Part shown: positions 41,033 through 50,215 of the stretch, piece by piece
How positions within the stretch are numbered: position 1 is the first letter of the stretch
Layout of the letters: every line of letters begins with the position of its first letter
From: Candidatus Pacearchaeota archaeon
Lineage (GTDB): Archaea > Nanoarchaeota > Nanoarchaeia > Pacearchaeales > GW2011-AR1
Length of the DNA stretch: 64,000 nt
Reading direction: 5' to 3'
NCBI GenBank assembly: GCA_023228065.1
Contig: JALOBX010000004.1
Span: forward strand, 62,001-126,000
Program-made: the position numbers and the translations under genes
Notes under the pieces: generated by a model
What the model was told of the DNA's origin: nothing
The model's input: the letters and a program-made list of their open reading frames with translations, nothing else
Databases searched by the model: none

Positions 41033-42472
41033 ATGGATTTCAGGAAGATATTTCAGTTTATTCCAGAGGTAAAAACACCGGAAGAAAAAAAATTAAGTTT
41101 TAATGTAAAATTAAAATGGACACTTATAGTTCTTGCTTCCTTTTTTGTTTTAGCAAATATTCCTCTTTTTGGACTTTCTAATAATGCTCTTGAGAGATTC
41201 AAATATCTTGCGATAATCTTAGGAACAGATTTTGGAAGCATTATCTCACTAGGTATTGGACCAATTGTAATGGCTTCAGTAATTTTACAATTACTTACTG
41301 GTGGAGGTATAATAAATATTGATTTGGCAACAACAGAAGGAAAAAGATTTTTTCAGGGAATTCAAAAAATTTTGACTTTCTTTTTTATAGTCTTTGAAGC
41401 AATAATTTATGTTGTAATGCAGGGACTTCAAGCAGCTCCAGGATTTGCTCCGTTACTAATATTTCAATTAGTCCTAGGTGGTTTGGCAATTTTCTATATG
41501 GATGATTTAGTGCATAAATGGGGATTTGGTTCTGGAGTTAGTTTATTTATTGGAGCAGGAGCTTCGTGGCAGTTAATAACAAGTGCATTTCAATTCATGG
41601 ATCAGCAAGGAAGAAATTGTCTTCTTGACTTTGGGAACACTGCATGTCCAGGAAAAGTATTTGTTCTTATTCAGGCAGTAATAAACAAATATCCAATAGA
41701 GTTAATTTCTGCTGCAGGAGCAATAATTGTTACAGTACTTATTTTCCTTGCAGTTATATGGGCTCAATCGTTGAAAGTAGAAGTTCCATTATCTTATGGA
41801 AGATTAAGGGGATATTCAGTAAAGTGGCCATTGTCATTTTTTTACACTTCAAACATGCCGGTGATTTTAACTGCTGCATTACTCGTAAGCTTCCAAGTAT
41901 TTGCGGGAATTATTGAAAATGCTGCGGCTCCATGTTTGGTTGTTGGAGGAACTTGTGCAGGAATTGCAAAATTTGCTTCTTATCTTGGATTCTTAGGGCA
42001 TTTTACCAACGGACAAGCTATTTCTGGATTAGCCTTCTGGATGGGTTCAACTAATCTTTTAGAATTAATAATCAGAGGAGGATTCCTTCCAAGATATATC
42101 TTACAAGGATTGACACATACTCTTATTTACATGGCTCTATCTACAATATTTGCAATATTTTGGGTTAAGACATCTGGAATGGATTCCAAAACACAGGCAC
42201 ATAAAATTGCTGCATCTGGATTGCAAATAGCAGGATTTAGACAAGATGAAAGAGTTTTAGAGAGTATTTTAGACAGATATATTATGCCCTTGACAGTAAT
42301 GGGAGGAATTGCAATAGGACTTTTAGCTTCAATAACAAATCTTATGGGAGCATTGATTTCAGGAACAGCAATTCTTTTAGTAATTATGATATTTTTCCAG
42401 TTTTATCAAAGTATTGCACAACAACATCAGACAGACATGAATCCTGCATTCAGAAAATTTATGCAGGCGTAA
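41033..42472 (+). CDS. secY: Protein translocase subunit SecY
   Basis: 479 residues with ten membrane helices. The start PEVKTPEEKKLSFNVKLKWT, the plug region after helix 1, the SYGRLRGYSVKWPLSFFYTS segment and the cytoplasmic loop SGLQIAGFRQDERVLESILD fit archaeal SecY/Sec61 alpha. It forms the channel with SecE (11055-11237). The position after the ribosomal operon is normal, but adk, often next, is absent. Confidence 0.96.
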   Translation: MDFRKIFQFIPEVKTPEEKKLSFNVKLKWTLIVLASFFVLANIPLFGLSNNALERFKYLAIILGTDFGSIISLGIGPIVMASVILQLLTGGGIINIDLATTEGKRFFQGIQKILTFFFIVFEAIIYVVMQGLQAAPGFAPLLIFQLVLGGLAIFYMDDLVHKWGFGSGVSLFIGAGASWQLITSAFQFMDQQGRNCLLDFGNTACPGKVFVLIQAVINKYPIELISAAGAIIVTVLIFLAVIWAQSLKVEVPLSYGRLRGYSVKWPLSFFYTSNMPVILTAALLVSFQVFAGIIENAAAPCLVVGGTCAGIAKFASYLGFLGHFTNGQAISGLAFWMGSTNLLELIIRGGFLPRYILQGLTHTLIYMALSTIFAIFWVKTSGMDSKTQAHKIAASGLQIAGFRQDERVLESILDRYIMPLTVMGGIAIGLLASITNLMGALISGTAILLVIMIFFQFYQSIAQQHQTDMNPAFRKFMQA

Positions 42473-42529
42473 AAAAAGAATACTTCCTATAATGATAAGT
42501 TTAAAAGTTAAATTTGATTTAATAAAAAA

Positions 42530-42598
42530 ATGAAAAACAGGAAATTTTGCAATGTCCTCACATCTGTTGCGGATACAAAATCAGGAGATTTTGCATAA
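42530..42598 (+). CDS. 22-codon frame coupled to the EMC3-like gene
   Basis: ATG 42530 opens a 22-residue frame (MKNRKFCNVLTSVADTKSG then DFA) with TAA 42596-42598 overlapping the next ATG. The junction GGAGATTTTGCATAATG is identical to that at 5663-5679. TATA-like TTTAAAAGTTAAATTT lies 20-30 bases upstream, so this ATG is near the 5' end of the transcript. Confidence 0.45.
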   Translation: MKNRKFCNVLTSVADTKSGDFA

Positions 42599-43140
42599 TG
42601 GATAATAACGCTAAAGGTAGTTTTATACCAATTATTCTTGTAATGGCATTTTCCTTAATTATAGCATCATATTGGGATACAATTCCATTCATAAAAGAAG
42701 GAGTTCATAAAGTTCTTGATCCAAGCGCAGGATTTTTGCTGAATTGGAATCTGACAATAGGAATGCTGATAATTGTTTTTGCAATTACTCTTATAACAAC
42801 ATTAATTCAGAAATATACAACAGATCAGAAAGCGTTGAGAGAATTGAGACAAGAACAAAAACTGCTTCAGGAAGAAATGAAAAAATATAAAGATCATCCT
42901 GAAAAATTAAATGAACTTTCAAAAAAACAATTTGAATTTATTCCAAAAACTTTTAAATTAACAAGCAGAGGAATTTTATTTACAGGTATTCCTTTTATTT
43001 TATTTTTTAGATGGTTCTATGACACCTTTGCAACAATGGGAGACCCAAAGTTTTTTGGTGTTTTAAGCTGGTTATGGTTTTATCTTATTTCCACAGTAAT
43101 ATTTAGCAGTATACTTAGGAAAGTGTTAAAAGTAGTATAA
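42598..43140 (+). CDS. EMC3/TMCO1-like membrane insertase (DUF106)
   Basis: 180 residues from ATG 42598 (MDNNAKGSFIPI); an upstream in-frame ATG at 42547 would give an implausible Cys-rich start. Three membrane segments flank a charged coiled-coil (ALRELRQEQKLLQEEMKKYK), followed by PFILFFRWFYDTF. This is the archaeal Oxa1-superfamily DUF106 protein, thought to insert membrane proteins beside SecY. Its place two positions after secY is conserved in archaea. Confidence 0.88.
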   Translation: MDNNAKGSFIPIILVMAFSLIIASYWDTIPFIKEGVHKVLDPSAGFLLNWNLTIGMLIIVFAITLITTLIQKYTTDQKALRELRQEQKLLQEEMKKYKDHPEKLNELSKKQFEFIPKTFKLTSRGILFTGIPFILFFRWFYDTFATMGDPKFFGVLSWLWFYLISTVIFSSILRKVLKVV

Positions 43141-43141
43141 T

Positions 43142-43162
43142 AAAAACCACCCGCGGGTTTTT
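43142..43162 (+). terminator. Palindromic terminator after the secY-EMC3 unit
   Basis: AAAAACC-ACCCGCG-GGTTTTT directly follows the stop codon. The stem can also shift to ACCCGCGGGT. It ends in five T residues, so it resembles an intrinsic terminator, unusual in a genome whose other ends are mainly T-tracts. Confidence 0.5.
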
Positions 43163-43245
43163 ATGAATCCTGCAACCCAACAGGAAGTTGAATTCGGAAG
43201 TTTTAAAATAACAACTTTTAAAAGTGAGATTATAATCCTTTTTCT

Positions 43246-43710
43246 ATGGAAAATAACAATGAACAAGAACTTTTATTTAAGTTCAGCATGTATGAAAGAC
43301 AAATAAGAGAGCTTCAGCAACAGATAGAAGCAGTTAATAGAGGAATACTTGATTTAAATTCATTAAATCTCGGACTGGACGAACTTGTTGGAAGCAAAGA
43401 CAAGGAAATATTTGCACCAATGGGAAGAGGAATTTTCGTAAAGGCAAAATTGCTTTCTGAAGAACTTAATGTTGATATTGGTAATGGAAATTTCGTAAAA
43501 AAAAGCATTCCTGCAACAAAAGAACTTGTCGGAGAGCAGATAAATAAGTTAGCACAAATCAAAAAAGAATTAGAAGATAATTTTGAAGAAATTGGAAAAG
43601 AAGTTACAGCAATGATGGGCGGATGTCAGGAACATTCATGCGGTTGCAAAGAAAATGGAGAATGCAATTGTGAAGAAGGAAAAGAATGTGAGTGTGGGAA
43701 AGAGGATTAA
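43246..43710 (+). CDS. pfdA: Prefoldin subunit alpha with cysteine-rich tail
   Basis: 154 residues. Two coiled-coil helices (about 5-42 and 90-120) flank a beta hairpin region with EIFAPMGRGIFVKAKL, typical of prefoldin alpha. After residue 124 comes an acidic tail with seven cysteines (C127, C132, C134, C140, C142, C148, C150) in C-x-C pairs, unlike ordinary prefoldins. The tail could bind metal. Beta subunit is encoded at 7209-7523. Confidence 0.87.
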   Translation: MENNNEQELLFKFSMYERQIRELQQQIEAVNRGILDLNSLNLGLDELVGSKDKEIFAPMGRGIFVKAKLLSEELNVDIGNGNFVKKSIPATKELVGEQINKLAQIKKELEDNFEEIGKEVTAMMGGCQEHSCGCKENGECNCEEGKECECGKED

Positions 43711-43718
43711 TTCTCAAA

Positions 43719-44543
43719 CTAATATAATTTTAAAATATGCCCAAGAACCATTTCTCTTACTGAGCTTCCCTTAACAAGTTTATTTGTATCTTGAGAATTT
43801 TCTATTGAAGTCTTTAGCCACTCATTAAATTCATCTAAATTTTTTCCTTTAAATTCTGGAAGAAGAGTATAACTTGAACCAACTGAAATCGGAGAAATAA
43901 TTTTTTTAATTAAACCTTCTTTTGGACATCTATGCCCTCCACTCACAGCAATTGCACCTATATTATGAATGTTATTTAAATTAAAAAAAAAGCCACCCTT
44001 GACAAAATTGTTATAAAACTTTTCAGCATTTTTATTTGCCCCTATTAAAATTGCTGTACTACTTGAATGAACTATTACCCCACTAAGATAACTTAAATAG
44101 TGGATGGGGAGATTTATTTGTTCTGAGCAAGAGGGAAGATTTAGAATATTAATTGTATTCAGATTACTAAGAAATTTGTTATTCATTTCATTCAAATTTT
44201 CTCCAAAAGGAATATTAAAAATTAAATAAGTTAACTTTTTTCCATCAAACTGGCTATTAATCTCTTGTGATTTAACAAACCAAATTTTATGTTTATTATC
44301 TTGGAAAACTCTTCCATCACCCAATGGAGTAATTGAACCAGACTTTTTTGCAAGTTCATAAAGTTCTTCAAACCTGTATTCCGGACCAAGAGGATTATCA
44401 GGACCTCGTGCATTTGGAATTCCTACAACGCCGCCCTTACCCAATTTATCATAAGATTGTTTTACAAATTGTTCATAATTAATTTCATAGGGGCCATTCA
44501 CTTTTCTTCTTCCACCCCAGTGTTTTAAATCTGCTTTTATCAT
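43719..44543 (-). CDS. PHP-like protein with altered metal site
   Basis: 274 residues from ATG 44543; an earlier start at 44597 overlaps the next gene and adds an unlikely Phe-rich stretch. The opening MIKADLKHWGG resembles the first PHP motif (usually DLHxH), but only one histidine is kept. Further features are GGVVGIPNARG, KIWFVKSQEI, GVIVHSSSTA and IAVSGGHRCP, in an order like PHP phosphoesterases. The gene may be a catalytically changed or inactive PHP protein. It follows the R15P isomerase gene. Confidence 0.55.
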   Translation of the reverse strand: MIKADLKHWGGRRKVNGPYEINYEQFVKQSYDKLGKGGVVGIPNARGPDNPLGPEYRFEELYELAKKSGSITPLGDGRVFQDNKHKIWFVKSQEINSQFDGKKLTYLIFNIPFGENLNEMNNKFLSNLNTINILNLPSCSEQINLPIHYLSYLSGVIVHSSSTAILIGANKNAEKFYNNFVKGGFFFNLNNIHNIGAIAVSGGHRCPKEGLIKKIISPISVGSSYTLLPEFKGKNLDEFNEWLKTSIENSQDTNKLVKGSSVREMVLGHILKLY

Positions 44544-44586
44544 AAAACTACTAACAAAGAATCTATTTTTAAAGATTATTATAAAA

Positions 44587-45402
44587 TTATTTTCCAACCC
44601 TCTTCACAAACCCTTCATATTTCATAACACCAATCTCTGTGACAATTCCTGAAATATATTTCTTGGGAACAAATTCAAATGCAGGATTTTTTATCTTGAC
44701 ATCTTTGGGAGCGCGATTCCAGACTTCATTCAGACTCCTGTTTTCTATTGGAACTTTCTTTTTTGTAAATTTCCAAGAGTCTGCAATTATATACAAGGGA
44801 ATTTTATGAGCGTGTGCAAGTTCTGCAAGCATTCCACTCCCGACTTTGTTAATTATTCCGTTGAGAAGAAGAGCATCTGCCCCCAAAAATATTTTGTTGA
44901 CATAAATTTTATCCCTCTTATTTTCCTTTTCAACGGCAAGAGCCATTGCAGAGTCAATAAACATTGTTACTTTTATTCCTGCTTTCCTTAATTCATTTGC
45001 TGTTTTTCTTCCCTGAAATAATGGGCGAGTTTCTGTATTATAAACCTGAAATCTTTTTCCTTTCTTTTTTGCATGAATTAAAGCATTAGAGACATTAGTA
45101 GAATGACAATGAGTAAAAATAATTTCATTATTTTTTATTAATTTTAAAGCATGTTTGTTGATTAAATCCTGCGAAGAATTAAAATGTGAAACAATTTCTT
45201 TGTAATCTTTTTTTTGAGTAAGAATCAAAACTTTTTCCAGCATAGGTTCTGTAGGACGGAGAGAAAGAAGTTTTTTTATTGATTTTTTTGTTGGAACTAA
45301 TGAATAAGCATATAATGCTGCCTTTGCAACATTCCTTGCTCCCTGAATTTTAATTTTTTTTATATCTTCAGCTATTTTGTTAAACCTCTTTTTATTATTC
45401 AT
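44587..45402 (-). CDS. Ribose-1,5-bisphosphate isomerase (eIF2B-like family)
   Basis: 271 residues. The eIF2B-alpha/R15P isomerase fold is shown by IFTHCHSTNVSNALIHAKKK with the catalytic-type cysteine, YNTETRPLFQGRKTA, and FLGADALLLNG with the catalytic-type aspartate. The enzyme turns ribose-1,5-bisphosphate from AMP phosphorylase (24571-26052) into ribulose-1,5-bisphosphate, the RuBisCO substrate. True eIF2B-related or methylthioribose-1-phosphate isomerase is the alternative, but length and context favour R15P isomerase. Confidence 0.83.
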   Translation of the reverse strand: MNNKKRFNKIAEDIKKIKIQGARNVAKAALYAYSLVPTKKSIKKLLSLRPTEPMLEKVLILTQKKDYKEIVSHFNSSQDLINKHALKLIKNNEIIFTHCHSTNVSNALIHAKKKGKRFQVYNTETRPLFQGRKTANELRKAGIKVTMFIDSAMALAVEKENKRDKIYVNKIFLGADALLLNGIINKVGSGMLAELAHAHKIPLYIIADSWKFTKKKVPIENRSLNEVWNRAPKDVKIKNPAFEFVPKKYISGIVTEIGVMKYEGFVKRVGK

Positions 45403-45452
45403 ATCATATAAAAAACATTAAAGTTTAAAAAATCTCTTTTCTGTATAATGGA

Positions 45453-46313
45453 ATGTTAGAATCCCTAATTAACCCAAAAAGAGCTGAAAAGGGTCCTTGG
45501 AGAATGTTTTTTATAGGACTTTTATATGCATCACTTTCATTATTGATGGTTCATTTTTTATTCAAAGCAGATCCTGTTTTATCTAGATTTTCTGGATTAA
45601 TGGTAGTTCTTTTTTGTGTTATGTTTTCTCTTCCATTTATGTATTATTCAATAAAAAATGAAGAACAAGAGGACGAAGAAGTAGAAGGATTTTGGGGAGT
45701 TTGGAAAGTACATAGTGATGCGATATATGCATTTATGTGGCTTTTCCTTGGATTCATAGTAGCTTTTTCTTTTTGGTATATAGTTTTACAAAATTCAAAT
45801 TTATTAAATGCACAAATAGAAACATATTGTAATATAAACAGCCCAGGAGAAATCAAAACTTGCGTGGAAGAATATTCTTTTCAAAGCCGAACGATTTCAA
45901 CAAATGCATTAAGTAATGGGACTCGATTTATTTCAATAATTGGAAATAATATTGGTGTTATGATCTTCACATTGATTTTTTCCTTGATATTTGGTGCAGG
46001 AGCTATATTTGTTCTCGCATGGAATGCTAGCGTCATTTCTGCAGCAATAGGAATTTTCACAAACTATAGTGTAAGAGAAATTCCTTTGGGATTATTGAGA
46101 TATATGATTCATGGATTTCCAGAAATTGCAGCATACTTTATAACTGCTCTTGCTGGAGGAATATTCGGGGTGGGAATTATTAGAAATGGAATAGGAAATA
46201 AAAAATTCGTAAAAGTATTAATGAACATAACTTTCTTGCTTGGAATAGCTATTGTTATTTTAGTTATTGCTGCAGTTATAGAAGTATATTTTACCCCCCT
46301 ATTGTTTCGATAG
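45453..46313 (+). CDS. SpoIIM/DUF95-family membrane protein
   Basis: 286 residues with about six membrane helices. MLESLINPKRAEKGPWRMFF at the start, the GLLRYMIHGFPEIAAYFITA segment and the GVGIIRNGI end match the SpoIIM-like (DUF95) family. In bacteria SpoIIM helps peptidoglycan remodelling; in archaea the role is unknown. It is 45 bases upstream of aglB and on the same strand. Confidence 0.83.
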   Translation: MLESLINPKRAEKGPWRMFFIGLLYASLSLLMVHFLFKADPVLSRFSGLMVVLFCVMFSLPFMYYSIKNEEQEDEEVEGFWGVWKVHSDAIYAFMWLFLGFIVAFSFWYIVLQNSNLLNAQIETYCNINSPGEIKTCVEEYSFQSRTISTNALSNGTRFISIIGNNIGVMIFTLIFSLIFGAGAIFVLAWNASVISAAIGIFTNYSVREIPLGLLRYMIHGFPEIAAYFITALAGGIFGVGIIRNGIGNKKFVKVLMNITFLLGIAIVILVIAAVIEVYFTPLLFR

Positions 46314-46319
46314 ATACAT

Positions 46320-46330
46320 AATATTTAAAT
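46320..46330 (+). promoter_or_regulatory. TATA box for aglB
   Basis: AATATTTAAAT lies 29-39 bases before the aglB ATG and follows the SpoIIM-like stop directly, suggesting that the glycan region starts its own transcript here. Confidence 0.45.
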
Positions 46331-46358
46331 AGGATTTTTAGTTTTCTTTTTAAATCAT

Positions 46359-49148
46359 ATGGAAGAAATAGGTGCAATTAATTTAGAAAAAGTAGATTCT
46401 TTTTCAAGCAAAGATATAGAAAAAAGGAAAAAAGATATAATCAATTTTCTTAAGAAAAAAAAGGATTGGATAGTTTATGCAATTTTAGCATTTATAATTT
46501 CAATTAGCGTTTTTATAAGGACGAGACCAATTCCGAGGCTTAAGGATGTTACAACAGGAACATGGACATTGGGGCCTGATTTAGATCCTTTCTTATTCTT
46601 AAGATGGGCTAAATATATTGCAGAACATGGAAAATTATTTATTATAGATACCATGAGATATATTCCTCTTGCAGATATTTGCTCTGGAGAAGCGTGTATT
46701 CCTGTAAATACAAGAGGAGAAACAATACTTCTTCCATATTTAATTGCTTATCTTAGCAAATTTTTATCTTTTTTTGACAAGGATGTAACTGTAACCTATG
46801 CAGCAATAATATTTCCTGTAATTTTTGCAGCTCTTACTGCACTTGCTTTCTTTTTATTTGCACGAAAATTATTCTACAAAGAAAGGAAAAATATTGCAAA
46901 TATAATTGCATTAATTGCTACTGCTTTTTTTGTATTAATTCCATCTTTACTTCCAAGAACTATTGCAGGAATTCCAGAAAAAGAATCTGCTGCTTTCTTT
47001 TTTATATTCATGGGACTATACTTCTTATTAGAATCTTTTACTTCTGAAAAATTAAAAAGAGGAATAATTTTCGCAGTTCTTTCTGGAATCACAACAGGAG
47101 CTTTAGCATTAATATGGGGAGGAATTGAATATATCTTAATAACTATTGCAGGAGTTATTTTACTTGCATTTTTATTCGGAAAAATTGATGAAAAAAGATT
47201 TTATTTATTTGGGTTGTGGATTCTTGGTTTTATCTTGAGCACAATGCCTTTTTCAGTGAGATATTCACTGCAAAGCTTGTTAACTTCTCTTTCTACAGAA
47301 TTAATTTTCATGGTTTTCTTCATAATGCTAATTGATTTTGTATTATTCAAAAAAAGATTAATCAAAATTCCTGAAAAGATCACTAACAAATTGCCGCATC
47401 AAATAATTTCATTAATTATAGCCAGTATTTTATTGGTTATAGTTGCATCTGCGGTATTTGGAATTTCTTTCATCCCAGATAGAATAAGCACAATAATTGA
47501 TCAAACAATTCAACCATTAAACAGAGGGAGATTTAGTGTTACTGTTGCAGAAAATAAACAGCCATATTTCACAAGCGACTGGGCAGGGGAATTCGGCCCT
47601 GTAGTTTTTAATATTCCAATCTATTTCTGGTTATTTTTTGCTGGAGCTGTTTTTTTATTTGGATATCTTATAAAACCATTAAATAAAAAAGAAAAAAAGA
47701 TTTTGATTATTAGTTATATTATATTTTTAAGCTGTTTGATTTTTAGTAAATATGCACCACATCCAAATTTGTTAGATGGAGAAGGCCCATTAAGCTTACT
47801 TGTTTATTTTGGTGGTTTTTTATTATTTATTGGAAGTTTTGGATACATTTATTATAAAAGGTATAAAAATAAAGAATTTTCTATCTTTAATGATTTTAAT
47901 TTTGCATATATTCTTTATTTTATTTTACTAACTGTGAGCATCATCGGAGCAAGAGGAGCAATAAGATTTATTATGATTTTGGGGGCAGTCAGTCCAATTA
48001 CTATTGCATTCCTTTTAGTAAAAATTCCCCAGAAGTATTTTAAAGAGGAAGAAGATACTAAAAAATTATTTATTGGATTAATTTGTATAATTCTCTTGAT
48101 ATCATCAGCGTTTACATTATGGACATATTACAATAGTGATAGAGCAATGGCAGAAAATTATGTACCAAATTTTTATACAAATCAGTGGCAAAAAGCAATG
48201 GCTTGGGTAAGAGAGAGCACTCCGACAAATGCAGTTTTTGCACATTGGTGGGATTATGGTTATTGGGTACAATCTATAGGAGAAAGAGCAACAATTCTAG
48301 ACGGAGGAAATGCTATTGGATATTGGAATTATTTTATGGGCAGACATGTCCTTACAGGGAACAATGAAAGAGAAGCATTAGACTTTCTTTATGCACATAA
48401 AGGAACTCATCTTTTGATTGATTCTACAGATATAGGGAAATATCCTGCATTCTCAAGCATTGGTTCTGATGCAAATTATGATAGATATTCTTGGATACCA
48501 ACAATTTTTGTAGATTCTAAACAGACTCAAGAAACAAAAGACGGGACAATTTATGTTTATCCTATTGGAAATGCCCTCGACGAAGATATTATCCTTAATC
48601 AGGAAGGTACAGAAATTTTATTGCCTTCGGGAAATACAATAGTCGCAGCAATAGCTGTGCAAAAAAATACACAAGGAGAAGCAACCCAACCAATCATATT
48701 TTTTGTTTATAATGGCAAACAGTATCAGGAAAAATTAAGATATATTTTTAGAGATGGAGAATTACAAGATTTTAATTCAGGATTAGATGCAGGCTTGTTT
48801 TTATTTCCACAAATAGAACTACAAAATGAAGGAATAAAAGTTCTTGAAGATGGAGCAGCATTTTACCTTAGCAAAAGAGTCATAAATTCTAGATTAGCAA
48901 GATTATATTTATTTAACGAAAAAACAAATTATTTTAACCTTATTCATTCCGAAGATAATTTAATAGTGGAAGAATTAAAAAAACAGGGAGTAAATATTGG
49001 AGAGTTTGTTTTCTATCCTGGAGTCGGAATGCAAGGACCGATAAAAATTTGGGAAATAAATTACCCAGAAAATATGAAGATTAATGAAAGTTTCTTAAGT
49101 ACAGATTACCCAGAAGAATTAGCTACAGTTATGCCCGGAGGGTATTAA
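46359..49148 (+). CDS. aglB: Oligosaccharyltransferase AglB (STT3)
   Basis: 929 residues. An acidic/basic start is followed by about 13 membrane helices. The first loop holds the metal-binding GPDLDPFLFLRWA (D-x-D), and the catalytic WWDYG motif is at about 629-633 (HWWDYGYWVQS). The C-terminal 300 residues are an outer beta-rich domain. AglB transfers glycans from a dolichol carrier to Asn in N-x-S/T. It heads a cluster with GPT and a GT2 enzyme that build such carriers. Confidence 0.95.
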   Translation: MEEIGAINLEKVDSFSSKDIEKRKKDIINFLKKKKDWIVYAILAFIISISVFIRTRPIPRLKDVTTGTWTLGPDLDPFLFLRWAKYIAEHGKLFIIDTMRYIPLADICSGEACIPVNTRGETILLPYLIAYLSKFLSFFDKDVTVTYAAIIFPVIFAALTALAFFLFARKLFYKERKNIANIIALIATAFFVLIPSLLPRTIAGIPEKESAAFFFIFMGLYFLLESFTSEKLKRGIIFAVLSGITTGALALIWGGIEYILITIAGVILLAFLFGKIDEKRFYLFGLWILGFILSTMPFSVRYSLQSLLTSLSTELIFMVFFIMLIDFVLFKKRLIKIPEKITNKLPHQIISLIIASILLVIVASAVFGISFIPDRISTIIDQTIQPLNRGRFSVTVAENKQPYFTSDWAGEFGPVVFNIPIYFWLFFAGAVFLFGYLIKPLNKKEKKILIISYIIFLSCLIFSKYAPHPNLLDGEGPLSLLVYFGGFLLFIGSFGYIYYKRYKNKEFSIFNDFNFAYILYFILLTVSIIGARGAIRFIMILGAVSPITIAFLLVKIPQKYFKEEEDTKKLFIGLICIILLISSAFTLWTYYNSDRAMAENYVPNFYTNQWQKAMAWVRESTPTNAVFAHWWDYGYWVQSIGERATILDGGNAIGYWNYFMGRHVLTGNNEREALDFLYAHKGTHLLIDSTDIGKYPAFSSIGSDANYDRYSWIPTIFVDSKQTQETKDGTIYVYPIGNALDEDIILNQEGTEILLPSGNTIVAAIAVQKNTQGEATQPIIFFVYNGKQYQEKLRYIFRDGELQDFNSGLDAGLFLFPQIELQNEGIKVLEDGAAFYLSKRVINSRLARLYLFNEKTNYFNLIHSEDNLIVEELKKQGVNIGEFVFYPGVGMQGPIKIWEINYPENMKINESFLSTDYPEELATVMPGGY

Positions 49149-50153
49149 ATGGATTCAATTTTGTTATTGCCTCTATTACTAAGTTTTCTTACAGGATTAT
49201 TTTTAATGCCTTTCTGGATTAGAAAAGCAAAGGAAATTGGATTGGTTTGGGAAGATATGAATAAACCAGAACACCCAAGGAATGTTGCTGGCTCTGGGGG
49301 AGTAAGTATGTTCTTGTCTTTTGTTATTGGAGTTTTAACATACATTGCAATTAAAACTTTTTATTTTAACTCTAAAGATAATCTTATAGAAATATTTGCA
49401 TTGTTAAGTGTAATTTTTGTAATTGCATTTATAGGAATTATCGACGATATTTTAGGATGGAGAAGAGGCGGATTATCTATCCGCTCAAGATTAGCATTGT
49501 TATTTTTTGCGTCTATTCCATTAATTGTTATAAACGCAGGAGAATCAGTAGTTATGGGTATAAATTTGGGATTGTTATATCCTATTTTGTTAATCCCTAT
49601 TGGAATTGTTGGAGCATCTGCAACATTTAACTTTTTAGCAGGTTATAATGGACTAGAGTCAAGCCAGGGAATAATAATTTTATCTGCACTCTCTGGAATT
49701 ACATACCTTACTGGAGAAAAATGGTTAAGTGTAATTACACTATGCATGGTAGTTGCATTGATTCCATTTTATGTGTTTAACAAACATCCTGCAAAAGTCT
49801 TCCCTGGAAACATTCTTACTTATTCGGTGGGGGCACTTATTGCAGGTATAGCAATATTGGGGAAGATGGAGAAGATTGCTGTCTTTTTCTTTATTCCTTA
49901 TATAATTGAAGTGGTTCTAAAAGTAAGAGGCAAATTGAAAAAACAAAGTTTTGCAAAAGTGAATAGTGATGGAAGTTTAGATTTACCCTATGAAAAAATT
50001 TATGGATTAGAGCATCTGGCGATATATATTCTAAAAAAAATAAAACCTCATAAAAAAGTTTATGAAAACGATGTAGTATATCTTATCAATTTCTTTCAGA
50101 TTTTGGTTATTATAGCTGGTATTCTTCTCTTCTGGGGGGAGATTATAGCATAA
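49149..50153 (+). CDS. GPT/MraY-family polyprenyl-phosphate sugar-1-phosphate transferase
   Basis: 334 residues, about ten membrane helices. The archaeal/eukaryal GPT pattern NKPEHPRNVAGSGGVSMFL, the aspartate-rich FIGIIDDILGWRRG and FNFLAGYNGLESSQG are present. The enzyme attaches the first sugar phosphate (probably HexNAc-1-P) to dolichyl phosphate for N-glycosylation. It starts directly after aglB's stop codon, which supports one operon. Confidence 0.9.
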   Translation: MDSILLLPLLLSFLTGLFLMPFWIRKAKEIGLVWEDMNKPEHPRNVAGSGGVSMFLSFVIGVLTYIAIKTFYFNSKDNLIEIFALLSVIFVIAFIGIIDDILGWRRGGLSIRSRLALLFFASIPLIVINAGESVVMGINLGLLYPILLIPIGIVGASATFNFLAGYNGLESSQGIIILSALSGITYLTGEKWLSVITLCMVVALIPFYVFNKHPAKVFPGNILTYSVGALIAGIAILGKMEKIAVFFFIPYIIEVVLKVRGKLKKQSFAKVNSDGSLDLPYEKIYGLEHLAIYILKKIKPHKKVYENDVVYLINFFQILVIIAGILLFWGEIIA

Positions 50154-50215
50154 ATAGGGAAGATTATTACACAGCATAATTAACTTTTTAATGTAGTATT
50201 CGGGATATTGATTAG

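Noticed and set aside
42547..42597. Longer start for the EMC3-like protein
   Set aside because: It would add a Cys-rich, unlikely peptide; the ATG at 42598 has a ribosome site at the right distance and begins a normal DUF106 protein.
44544..44597. Earlier start for the PHP-like gene
   Set aside because: It adds a Phe/Ile-rich stretch and overlaps the end of the isomerase gene; the inner ATG gives the PHP-like MIKADL start.
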